Assembly: GCA_947359465.1 (NCBI GenBank)
Contig: OX375877.1
Span: 73,234,698-73,298,697 of the forward strand
Length of the DNA stretch: 64,000 nucleotides
DNA from: Metellina segmentata
Taxonomy: Eukaryota > Arthropoda > Arachnida > Araneae > Tetragnathidae
Direction of reading: 5' to 3'
Below the pieces are notes generated by a model, which was not told the origin of the DNA, made no database searches, and saw only the letters and a list, made by a program, of their open reading frames with translations. Made by a program: the position numbers and the translations under genes. This document shows positions 1-9,314 of this stretch, piece after piece (position 1 is the first letter of the stretch; every line of letters starts with the position of its first letter).

Positions 1-553
1 AAAGCGTCTGGCTGACTATGAAAGAAAACAGTGGATAAGAAACATTAAAAGAAACACTAACCTAAATCGGATTAGTCAAGGTGCTCAACAAAACAAGCAA
101 AACTTACCATTCAAATTTAAGGCTGTAGCTGTTTTTTCCAGGAATTTTCCTTTTTTTCATTGTTCCTGAAATCGGCTCTTGAAAAGTCATATATCCATGG
201 ACATTCACAGACCAAATAAATTAAAATTTCTTCCATAGTATTTCCGTATATTTCACTGAAATAGTTCGCTGAAACCAAAGCTATGGAGAAAGCTTAGCTG
301 GAACGTCAACAAAAACGCACGTAGCGAGAGTCACAATCTTTATTCTGATTGGCTGTTGGCATGGCGACAGAGACAAAAGTTGAACTTCTTCCAAGACTTG
401 AAAGCGCAGCGACAGAGACAAACCGGGAGAAACAAAATTTGTTTGTAATACGCATGCGCAATAGCGAAGAAACATGTATTTTGTCGCTGTCGCCGTTGGT
501 GTGAAGCCACCATTAGAGTTGTTACAAAAAGGAAACGACCTCCTCTCCTTTGA
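1..553. other. No gene recognised; repeat-like left edge
   Basis: No frame here resembles a known protein. A more GC-rich stretch (about 280-510) contains the string TACGCATGCGCA (449-460), which matches the NRF1 consensus, and ends near 495-505 with TTGGTGTGAAGCC, the same kind of terminus as repeat family R further right. It may be another R-like element or a small regulatory segment; neither is established. Confidence 0.4.
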
Positions 554-770
554 CCCTCCAAGTGGTTTCGACGAGATATCTCGTCCATGGAGATAAGACC
601 AAATTTTCGAATTGCTGTCTATCTCGTCATCAATATACTGCCAACTTTTTATTATGATGGTGAGATCAAGATCTGGTCAGCTTTCTTCAACTGACGAGAT
701 ATCTTGTCTATCAAGATCCGGTCAGTTTTGCTAATGACGAGATATCTCGTCAAGACAACCACCAAGAGGG
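554..770. repeat. Palindrome-array repeat, family P, copy 1
   Basis: The segment begins CCTCCAAGTGGTTTCGACG and ends ACAACCACCAAGAGGG, a loose inverted pair. Between them the perfect 16-bp palindrome GACGAGATATCTCGTC or near variants recurs, separated by spacers resembling AAGATCTGGTCAGTTTT. The same organisation occurs at 12713-12929, 34292-34467, 36572-36725 and 63521-63773, with a fragment near 30510-30570. No coding capacity is seen. It behaves like a small non-autonomous element or dispersed satellite; its class is unknown. Confidence 0.8.
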
Positions 771-782
771 TGCTTGGCAGTG

Positions 783-926
783 TGATACAGTAGTTGTACC
801 ATGTTCGCGCCAAGAAAGAATTTAGACGATGAGACCGTTACAGCAGTTGTACCTTGAAAGTTATAAGAATCGCGCCAAGAAAGTATCGTGCTTGTGATAT
901 CTATAGGCCGTAGTTAAAAGGTTAAC
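783..926 (+). repeat. Dispersed repeat family Q, copy 1
   Basis: Two ~63-bp units each contain a 'GTTGTACC...CGCGCCAAGAAAG' pattern, followed by ATATCTATAGGCCGTAG. The reverse complement of 49561-49784 carries the same units and the same 3' end, so this is a dispersed family with an internal tandem structure. It abuts the family P copy on its left. Confidence 0.65.
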
Positions 927-1079
927 TTGATAACACAGAATACCCTACAGATCCGTAAAATGTCTTTCGAGCATAAACGGAGTAGCTGATTATGATTCCG
1001 ATTTGGGGATGTGCTGATTGGAGAGCAAGAAATCAACGATTTATTTGTTCAGTAAAATACAAGTAATAAAAGAAAATCA

Positions 1080-1521
1080 CAGTAGAGCGTCGGGCTCGCA
1101 TCAGAAGGGTTGTGGGTTCTGTCTTCGGCGGAGCCTGCAATTCTGATGATTGCGAGATCGGCGTTTCGACATGGCTAAAGACCGTCGTGTTCACTAATGG
1201 TGACTGGGGCACGTTAAATAGGTCGTGGTCACAAAGTCCCCCATGTTCCCATACCAAATCAATACCTCTGGGGGTGCCTGATCAGGGGGTTATCGGCCTC
1301 TGATTGGGTTCTAAATTACGATATGTGTGAGTGAATGGATGTATGAAAGGGACCTTCCTGTAAAACGGATGTGTCAAGTATGTCGAGCTAAGTCGGACTT
1401 CCTCCCAATGGGGCTCAATAACAAGGAAGGCGCACCCCCCCCCCCCCCTCGCCTCTTGCCGTCTTTGACGGGCCTGGCACTCCTCCGGTCTGCCAGTGTA
1501 GGCATAAGAAACAACAACAAC
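1080..1521 (+). mobile_element. SINE family B, 5'-truncated
   Basis: The copy begins inside the tRNA-like head (AGTAGAGCGTCGGGCTCGC) and runs through the family B body (CCTCTGGGGGTGCCTGATCA, then GGGCTCAATAACAAGGAAGG) to an (AAC)n tail. It is flanked by the direct repeat AAAGAAAATCA (1069-1079 and 1522-1532), a TSD. An 11-12-C run lies near 1434-1447. Frames across it are spurious. Confidence 0.88.
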
Positions 1522-2080
1522 AAAGAAAATCAAAACAGCAAACCAGAGAATTTTAAAACATTTTTTTAAAGTTTCAAATTGCTAACAAAATTTTGTTCAT
1601 CATTCATTTATTCTGATATAAAATTGCAGTTTCTGATGACAGTTTTTTGTGGTGGAAGGACCCATTTAGTATCCCAAACTCCAATAATCAAGTTAAGTTG
1701 ACCTCGAATAATAATCTTCATAATTTTTTAGAGCTTTTCACCTGCGGTTGTTATGGAGCGAGTCAAAAACAACGTCCAGATACCCAACAGATCCTTGTCA
1801 TCACCTCTTCGCAGTCCGGTCTGCAGGAGTGATGTGATCGGCGTATTTCAGTAATTGCTCGAATCTGCATTTATCCCATTTCCACTTCTTTCTTCTCGTA
1901 GGCCGAAGGAAGCATCGAACTTGGCTTGGTCATTAAACTCCCCGGGTTAGAACAAAGAAGTGACCCAAAGGGTTCTTCTCGCCGAGTCGATGACAGATGG
2001 GCTGTCAGCGAGACTCTTGCCCAATCCGGGGCTGTTGCAGAAACCCTCTGCGTCTTGCAAGAGTCGAGGCAGAACGCTTC
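1522..2080. other. No gene recognised
   Basis: AT-rich to about 1740, then more balanced in composition. Short frames exist on both strands but none has recognisable domains. GGTTCTTCTCGCCGAGTCG and neighbouring sequence look unique within this window. Confidence 0.4.
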
Positions 2081-2392
2081 CTTCCAAATGATATATCCTA
2101 CGGTTTGTCATTCCAAACACGTCTGTGGGTTTCGTTTATGAGTTGGCGTGATGATGGTTCCCATCAAGAATCCTAGAATTACAAGAGTAATTAACACGTT
2201 GACTGCAGTCGTGGACTATTGGACCGCTTCACACCAACAAAATCCAGGTCGATTCGATTCAATCTGAATCGAGTAGAAAGTAGCTTAGATTCGGGTGCAT
2301 TGAAGCGGTAGGATTCTGATTCCAGAGCATTTCAAAAGAGTTTATTTTTGACGAACAAGGAAGGTGGCTCTTTATAGTTGAACCATTTTAGA
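2081..2392 (+). repeat. Repeat family R plus shared flank, copy 1
   Basis: The stretch from CTTCCAAATGATATAT through ATGATGGTTCCC to CGCTTCACACCAACAAAATCC and TCAATCTGAATCGAGTAG is paralogous to 5346-5762. The TTCACACCAAC end is shared with the elements at 4628-4900. The family looks like a short TIR element embedded in a larger duplicated unit; no protein is encoded. Confidence 0.65.
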
Positions 2393-2425
2393 CATTTGTA
2401 CTACCTGAACACTAACTAATATAAG

Positions 2426-2975
2426 GTAAAGCGAGGAGAGATTGCGCACAAAGAGGGTCTGGGGAAAGAGTTGAGTGCGCGCGCAGCGACTCCATATAGT
2501 TGTACAACAGCAGTAGTGGAGTGTCTACTTGAAAGTGCAGGTTGTTTGTTCCTAGCGTTTAGGATAAAACATCGCTATTTTGCATTGTTTTCCCAAGATA
2601 AGCGCTTGAATTTTGATATATCGTTCTCTACATTTTATAGAATGGTAATAGTACAAAATATTTTTTTAATTAAGAGGTTTATCATGAGTCTACTAACCTA
2701 GACGAACATTGCGAACACCAACGGTTCTTTCTAGAAGCGGCCATGTTTAAGTAAAAGGCCGCGCAATCTATCCTACAGAAATAGGAGAGTTTACGCATCT
2801 GCTACTTAGGAGAGATGGCGCATTGTTTCCATTCGTTTTCATGCTAAGAGAGATTACGTAGCTTATTGAAAATTTTGCATAAGTTGCAAATTACATGTAA
2901 AAAAGAAATAATTAATTTTGAAACAATTTTTGAAAAAAATATATAGTTTTTTTAAGTAATTTTGGTAATAAATTA

Positions 2976-3025
<50 letters not shown>

Positions 3026-3440
3026 AAAAAATAATTTTGTAAAAAATAATAAAGTTGTTATTAATCTTTATGGTGCGGCAGATTAACTTTTGTTACCACT
3101 AAAATATCGCTTACGCCAGCGGCATGGTGGATGTTATCCCCCTTTAAATGTTATTATTATTGTTAACAATTTAAATGTAGTTTTCATTAAGAACAATCTC
3201 TCCTACCCATGTGCACAATCTCTCCGACCCTATAAGGACAGATTGCGCAAAATAGCTTTCTTGGTTTTATTACAACTGTTGTATTAGATTAAAGCATAAC
3301 AACAAAATAGCAATGAAAATGCCTAAAAAAACAAATGAAGTCATAATTTTTCATGAATAGTTTAGCAAAATATTGATTATTTTAAATTAGATTATTTTTT
3401 ATTATTCTGTCCAATTGTGCGCAGACTCTCCTAGCTTTAC
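2426..3440. mobile_element. TIR-bounded non-autonomous element (~1.0 kb)
   Basis: The left end GTAAAGCGAGGAGAGATTGC and the inverse of the right end (GTAAAGCTAGGAGAGTCTGC) form terminal inverted repeats of about 25 bp with few mismatches. GGAGAGATTGCGCA-like strings recur near both ends as subterminal repeats (around 2810, 3195 and 3238). The interior is AT-rich, has a GT microsatellite and encodes no transposase. A TSD could not be fixed, so the superfamily is unassigned. Confidence 0.72.
2979..3023. repeat. (GT)n microsatellite
   Basis: About 22 uninterrupted GT dinucleotides within the TIR element at 2426-3440. Confidence 0.97.
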
Positions 3441-3482
3441 ATTATCTTCAATCTCATAGGCAACGGTAGTAAGAGTAACGGA

Positions 3483-3670
3483 ACTAACTAACACCAACAC
3501 ATACTCCCGTGCCTAGTGTCGTGAGACACTGCACCAGTGTGCACCATAAGTGGGGTTGGAAGAGTAGCGCATGTCACCGAGGTGACATGTCTACCCAGAA
3601 TTAGCACATTAGAGCACATTACATATATACACCATTAAATCTATACAGTAATTACATTAAATCATTATAC
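3483..3670 (-). repeat. Hairpin repeat family H, copy 1
   Basis: This segment shares an ordered set of motifs with 35567-35731 (opposite orientation) and 42301-42462: CTAACACCAACACATACTCC, a small hairpin AGTGTC-GTGA-GACACT (3515-3530), a palindromic hairpin CATGTCACCGAGGTGACATG (3570-3589), and CAGTAATTACAT near the other end. No coding capacity is seen. A solo LTR or an unusual short retroposon are possible identities. Confidence 0.65.
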
Positions 3671-3760
3671 TAGGTTACATTATAAATACTACATATACAC
3701 AACATGCAAGAGGTAGGAAAAAAGTTCTCGTTTTTTTCTTAGTCTCTTAGAATTAATCAA

Positions 3761-4093
3761 TAATTAATTGGTAATTTTTAGTTAACGTCGTACTAGAGCA
3801 ACACAACGGGCTATTGACGACGGTCCGGGATCAGTCCCTTAAGGTAAAGATCCGAGGACAACACTTCGTAATTTTGAACCACGGTCAGATGACGAAGCAA
3901 CACCTGAGCTGGCACCCCACTCTCCAAACTTCCACGCCAACCCAACGTGAGGACTTTCGGCCACGACAGATTTAAGGTGCACCAGCCGCCTCTACACCAT
4001 ACGCTTACAAACATCCATGCCCGAACCCGGATTCGAACCAGGAACCTTCCGATCTAGAGGCTAACACCTTAACCACTATACCGGTTGGTCGGC
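3761..4093 (-). mobile_element. SINE family A, full length
   Basis: On the minus strand it starts with a tRNA-like head containing an A box (TAGTGGTTAAGG) and a B box (GGTTCGAATCC). A body follows (GGTGCACCTTAAATCTGTCG, then TTTGGAGAGTGGGGTGCCAG) and ends GACGTTAACTAAAAATTACC. A perfect 13-bp TSD, TAGAATTAATCAA, flanks it (3748-3760 and 4094-4106). It should have been copied by RNA polymerase III and mobilised by LINE machinery. The 67-91-codon frames inside it are not genes. Confidence 0.95.
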
Positions 4094-4339
4094 TAGAATT
4101 AATCAAGCCCTGATTATTTTCACTGAATCTCGCCATGTTAATAATTTTAACCCTCGAGCCCTTGTTACATGCAATGTTCCTGAGCCATGCAATTTTAAGG
4201 TGGTCGGCAGGTGTTCTCATATGCCATGAGACTAATGTTGCAAACTGTGATGTAATGTAGAGGTGTGTCAATTTTACCACAGTAGCAGTTTTTCAGACTA
4301 GATTTTCTTAAACCTCGTTTGGTAGGATGGGAATGGGCC

Positions 4340-4635
4340 ATGCCCATGGTAACGGAATAGCAATCCTAGGCTTGCGAGTACGAAACTGGGTCCAACCAAA
4401 GACCGTCGTGTTCACGGGGACTGATGGACGTTAAATTTGTCATGGCCTGAAATATCCTCAATCTGGTGTGGTGTGCAACTATGAAGAGTGCCATCTCAGG
4501 TGCCTCATACTCTGACATTGATTCAAAATTACTAGGAATAGTCCTTAGCTATTTTCCTTCGGGATGGATCCCGGGTCGTCTCCAATAGCCCGTCGTGTTG
4601 CTCCAGTATGACGTTAATTTCCTACCTACAACATC
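4340..4635 (+). mobile_element. SINE family C, diverged
   Basis: Order of matches: a GTAACGGAATAGCAA head remnant, CAACCAAAGACCGTCGTG, an eroded GTTAAAT core, TTCAAAATTAC, and CCAATAGCCCGTCGTGTTGC ending in a CTACCTAC tail. It is strongly diverged, so it is older than the family A copies. Confidence 0.75.
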
Positions 4636-4913
4636 AACAAAATCCAGATAACTTCGAATCAATCTGAATTCAGTGGAAACTAACGTAGATTCACGCAGCA
4701 GGAAAGGGTTTTTTGACGAACAAGCGACCCTCTCGAATCATCATCTGTCAGTTTCTTCAGGATTCAGATAGAAAGTTAAATTAACCCGGATTCACTTGGT
4801 GTGAAGGGCTGCTTCACACCAACAGTATCCGAATCCAATAGAAACTGACTAACGAAGATTCAGGTTCATAAAAGCGAAACTCTCTGGATTCAAGCAGAAT
4901 AAGAGGCCTTTGA
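4636..4913. repeat. Two abutting family R elements
   Basis: The first runs from AAAATCCAGATAACTTCG to GGATTCACTTGGTGTGAAGG. The second starts immediately at GCTGCTTCACACCAACAG (about 4808) and runs to about 4900. The facing ends are inverted copies of one terminus (TTCACACCA). Both carry the CAATCTGAATCCAGT / AAACTAACG body seen at 2224-2300 and 5560-5620. Confidence 0.6.
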
Positions 4914-5287
4914 TGAGCCGCGGTAGCTCAGTCAGTAGAGCGTCGGGCTCGCATCAGAAGGGTTGTGGGTTCTGTCCTCAGCGGAGCCTGAAATTCTGAT
5001 GATTGCGAGATCGGCGCTTAGACCTGGCTAAAGACCGTCGTGTTCGCTAATGGTGGCTGGGGCACGTTAAATAGGTCGTTGTCACAAAATCCCATACCAA
5101 ATCAATACCTCTGGGGGTACCTGATCAGGGGGTTATTGGGATCTAAATTACGATATGTGTGAGTGAATGGATGTGTGAAAGGGACCTTCCTGTAAAACGG
5201 ATGTGTCATGTATGAAGAAGTCCAACCCTCCGGGGCAATGACACCCTCAATTGGGCCATATATGGCCCGCACGACGACAACAACAAC
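4914..5287 (+). mobile_element. SINE family B with variant 3' end
   Basis: The tRNA-like head is complete (GCCGCGGTAGCTCAGTCAG, GTAGAGCGTCGGGCTCGC) and the body matches family B as far as GATGTGTCATGTATG. The last ~75 bp differ from other B copies (CCTCCGGGGCAATGACACCC, GGGCCATATATGGCCC) before an (AAC)n tail. The TSD is AAGAGGCCTTTGA at 4901-4913 and AAGAGGCCTTCGA at 5288-5300. It may define a subfamily with a swapped tail. Confidence 0.9.
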
Positions 5288-5345
5288 AAGAGGCCTTCGA
5301 AGAATAAAATATATAGCATGTGACAGGCTTCCGAAATTTCGTTAG

Positions 5346-5762
5346 TTTCTTCCAAATGATATATTAGATGGATTATCATTTCAACCACGTCCGTGGCTTT
5401 CGTTATGAGTTGGAAGTTTTTAATGATGGTTCCCCCAACAAGAATTTTTGTTACTCATTTTATATGTCCGATTGTCATCCTAAATACATTCAAGCCTAAA
5501 ATATATGTGCAATAAGCATGTAGAATTTAATCACGTGGACTATTGGACTGCTTCTCTCACATCAGCAAAATCTAGTTCGATTCAAATCAATCTGAATCCA
5601 GTAGAAACTAACGTTGATTCTAATGCATTGAAGCGAAATACTCCTGACTCATGCAATACAACAGGGGTTTTCTTAACTGAAAAATAAAGCAGCCCTCTCT
5701 TCAGTCAGTTTCTTTTGTATTCAGATTGAAAGTTTAATTAACCAGGATTCTACTGGTGTTAG
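5346..5762 (+). repeat. Repeat family R plus shared flank, copy 2
   Basis: Paralogue of 2081-2392. Both contain TTCCAAATGATATAT, ATGATGGTTCCC, GTGGACTATTGGAC and CAATCTGAATCCAGTAG, with indels. It ends near ACCAGGATTCTACTGGTGT, the inverted form of the R terminus. Confidence 0.65.
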
Positions 5763-7734
5763 ACTAACTGCGTTGAGAAGGCAGATGACCTTGGAGAAGT
5801 CCATTCCAAAATGGTGTTTCAGATGTAGAAAGTTCTTGGAGTGCAAGAACGATGGGATATTGACTTTTACATTTTCGATCTTTTATATTCTAGTACGACT
5901 TTCCCCCCCTATCCATTGGTAAAAAAAATAAGGGTCGACTAAAATGGGCTGCTATGTGTAAAACGTGTATGACGATCACTATAAGTGACTATTTATTAAC
6001 CCAATTTGTAATCACTGCTATCGTTTGATGTAACTATTAACTCGGAACCAGAATCCGGGGGCATTAAAGATTGACAGTGAAAATGCATAGCTTGCGTTTA
6101 ACCTGTACCCTAATCTAACGAATCTAAGTTTAATCTATCTCCTAATCCTCTAATCTAATCTAACGAATCTACGTTTAACCTGTCCCTTAATACCTTAATC
6201 TAATCTAAGGCATAGGCTCGTTGAAAACCACTTGAGTCAAAAGTTATTTCGCTTGACTATAGGTTTTGGGTTTATCAAAACATATTTACCTTCAGTCGTG
6301 ACTTATTATGACATAGGTTTATTTCCCCCTCTGATATTCAGAAGATTTCCTAGTACTAGTATTGCTTACTCTCCACAACACACATAATGACAAAATAACC
6401 GCATTCATTGCTTTTAGAGAGTCATAGGAAAGAATCTGTAGGTCAAAAGGGTCAGATTAGAAGTCACGTAGGAAAGGTTCTACAGATTGCAGAACGGATA
6501 TTTTTGCGTGAAGTTGAGGTCTCCTATACTCTCATCAAGGCCCTGATAATATTCTAAACCATACCTTAATGGGAAAAAAAAGTTTCGTTGCGAAAAAGCG
6601 TAATTTGTTTGTACTTCACGGTTGTAAGACCTACGTAGGAGGAGCGACAACTAGTAAAGATCCGAGCTCTCCAATGTTATTTTTATGGTTGTAACCGTCC
6701 CTCGAACGTGAGGGACAATCATTACAAATATACAGATAGTATATGGATGCTGAAATGTGGACACAAAACGAATTTTTTCGATTGAACCCTGCTGCACTAC
6801 ACCAATTATGTCCCATGTTGTTACACTGCATAAATGTTTACCGTGTCCCACTTTACCAAGCAACAACACAGATTTGAAGATTGGTTTTGGACGTTTGGAG
6901 GCATTTTGTTTGCTTTAACAATAACAAAATGCCAAATGAAATTGGATTTTGTGGCGTTCCAAACTCATACAGTCGATTTAGAGCAGGACCCTAATAGCTG
7001 ACATTTCTTTCGGATACACTAAATACTTATTTTCACGATGTAACGAAAAGTACATTTTTATACTGTAATCTGTTCAAAACATATATAATAGTCAAAATGC
7101 TTATAATTTATGTTTTTTGACCAAAATACTAAAAAGTTATTAAACTACAGTAAAACTTTCTTTGGTCAGTAAATGAGTTCTGCTCTTATCCGACCGACAT
7201 GCATAGGGAATCATTTTGTATAACGGCTTTATGGGGAGTTGAAACGTTTTATACCTCATCTGCCAATTCTGATGGTGGTCGTTTGACGGTCATTCTTTGG
7301 TACACGAGGTCTGAACTGACCGACCTCATGGCTTACCTCAAAATTACATCTTGTTGGTGAGCAAGCTTTAATTGAGTAGCCTAACAATGCATTCTGCAGT
7401 CTTGCAAGTGATCTTTCTTGGTTTTTAGTTTTAGTCAATTTGCCTCTTATCTTGGCTTGGATAACAACAAACAAGGAATGTTTGAAGTGATTCAGGATTC
7501 ATATTAACCCTCTGAACTCCATGAGCTTTCCGAATAGTACAGCATTGCTTTAACCCCTCAACAGGCATAATGACTGAAAGAATCCCAGGAAAGATTTGAT
7601 TGGCCTAGAAAGTCAAAACGGGTTGTAAATCATAGAAGGTTATACGGTTTATGTCATACGGGTTATAAGGTACTTTAATAAACGTCGCACTGAAGTAATT
7701 ACAACGGTATATCGTCAAAGGTCCGGATAATTTA
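5763..7734. other. No gene recognised; short internal duplication
   Basis: Mostly AT-rich intergenic sequence. Around 6110-6210, variants of TAATCTAACGAATCTA followed by GTTTAA and CCTGT recur, forming an imperfect tandem duplication of roughly 60 bp. Minus-strand frames at 6631-6869 and 7256-7474 show no recognisable domain. Confidence 0.4.
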
Positions 7735-8010
7735 GTAATTTTTAACTATAGTCGTACTTGAGCAACACAACGGATAAATGACGAAGGTCCGGGATCAATC
7801 CCCTAAGGCAATGATCCGAGGATACCACTACGTAATTTTGAACTAATGTCAGATGACGGGGCAACACCTGATCTGGCACCCCACTCTACAAACAACCTCA
7901 CCAACCCAACGTGAGGACTTTCGGTCACCACAAATTTAAGGTGCAACAGCCGGCCTGCACACCATACACTTACAAAGATCCATGCACTGACTCGAATTCG
8001 AACCAGGAAC
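7735..8010 (-). mobile_element. SINE family A, diverged
   Basis: In minus orientation it carries the 3' end (GTCGTACTTGAGCAACACAA on plus), the AATTTTGAAC segment, GGCACCCCACTCTACAAAC, AAGGTGCAACAGCCGG and the B-box complement TTCGAACCAGGAACCTTCC. The A-box end merges into the adjoining family C copy. Confidence 0.85.
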
Positions 8011-8265
8011 CTTCCTACCTGTCAACGGTCCTGGGTCAATTCCCCAAGGGAAGGTTCCGAGCACACCACGTAATTTTGAACCACAGTCAGATAGGGAGAT
8101 AACTCCTAAGCTGTCACACCACTCTCCAAACTTCCACACCCCGTCAACGTGAAGACATTTGAGATTTAACGTGCTCAACCTCCCTTGGTACAAGACGGTC
8201 TTTAATTGGATTCGAACTCGCAACTCTCCGGTTGCTAATCCGTTACTCTTCCAACCGAGGTTTCA
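8011..8265 (-). mobile_element. SINE family C
   Basis: Minus-strand family C copy directly abutting the family A copy. It begins within the 3' half (GGTCCTGGGTCAATTCCCC on plus) and ends with the head complement TTCGAACTCGCAACTCTCC followed by GTTACTCTTCCAACC. Adjacent insertion of two SINEs explains the 95-codon frame here. Confidence 0.85.
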
Positions 8266-8814
8266 GGTTGTAGAATGGATATATGAACCCCTAAGAGGGT
8301 TAAGCAGTGGCTCATGGTCTATAGTGAGTCTCAAAAGAATACTAACATAAACGATTTTGCTCATGAAGGTACAGCTAAGAGGTTAAAAATCGGAATACAC
8401 TCTTTTGATTCTGAATTCGGTAATACAAATGATAAAAAAGGTAATAACAGGCTGGATAAACTTTTGAACTTATGACTCAAGACGAAGTTCTTTTTTTGAA
8501 ACTAATAATACTAAAGCTGAAGAACAATGCTCTGCTGTAACTAATACAAAGGACAAATAATCATCCTTGATGACTGAAGCAAGGAAAAATTTCAGGAAAA
8601 CAAGTCGCGCTAGCGGCTGAGGTTTTAAATCTGAATTTTTAAATGACAGTAATAGCATCTTGTTTTTTAGGTAGGAAAGGCATGTTCTCTGTTTAACGCT
8701 GGAGGACATTAACGATAATACCACAACAACATCAGCGGGGAATTTCATTATCCATACAATCGGTGCAAAAAAAGCAGAACAATAACAAAAACATGTATTC
8801 CAAGTTGTGCTCGG
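8266..8814. other. No gene recognised
   Basis: Contains a minus-strand frame of 92 codons at 8470-8748 (leucine-, lysine- and serine-rich) with no recognisable motif. I see no repeat shared with the rest of the window. Confidence 0.35.
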
Positions 8815-8990
8815 TCAGCGGTAGATCAGTAGTTGGAAGAGAAACGGATTAGTAACCGGAAGGTTGCGAATTCGAAACTAGGTCTTACCCCAAACCATCG
8901 TGTTCGTGGGGGCTAGTGCACGTTAAAATCTGTCGTGGCGTCAAATGTCCTAACGTTGGTGTGATGTACACTACCCTACAATAATGAACC
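8815..8990 (+). mobile_element. SINE family C, 5' half
   Basis: The head AGTTGGAAGAGAAACGGATT, GTAACCGGAAGGTTGCG and the core GCTAGTGCACGTTAAAATCT are followed by AAATGTCCTAACGTTGG. Homology stops near 8990 and the usual 3' half is missing. Confidence 0.75.
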
Positions 8991-9314
8991 GGACAGCAAC
9001 ATGAGATGGTATAAGGAAAATAATACATGCTGATACAACTTCTATTTCACATTGATTCGCACGGTTCTTAAATGAATTTCAAAAGGTTCTATTACTTGTC
9101 AGACTGGGAAAGACAATCTAGGATTTATCCTTTATTTGACACAAACACAACATCACAAACAACAACAAAGACAACACAAAGAAACACGGAATATTAATCT
9201 TCTGGTCACATCGCTCACACAAGCAGTTCTAACAACAGCTATCACACGTCAGAGTGCACGCAGAGTCCTCTGGTCAGCATTTGAGTTTCAACACATGCTA
9301 CATACTTTAATAGA

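Noticed and set aside
3811..4280. Overlapping minus-strand frames of 67 and 91 codons, and near-identical frames at 12404, 27022, 35923 and 38191
   Set aside because: They lie entirely inside SINE family A copies and recur because the SINE recurs; there is no gene-specific conservation.
4914..4990. Functional tRNA gene at the head of SINE family B (also at 17530 and 24816)
   Set aside because: Only the A-box half is tRNA-like, the B box is degenerate (GGTTCTGTCC), and each copy continues into the same SINE body.
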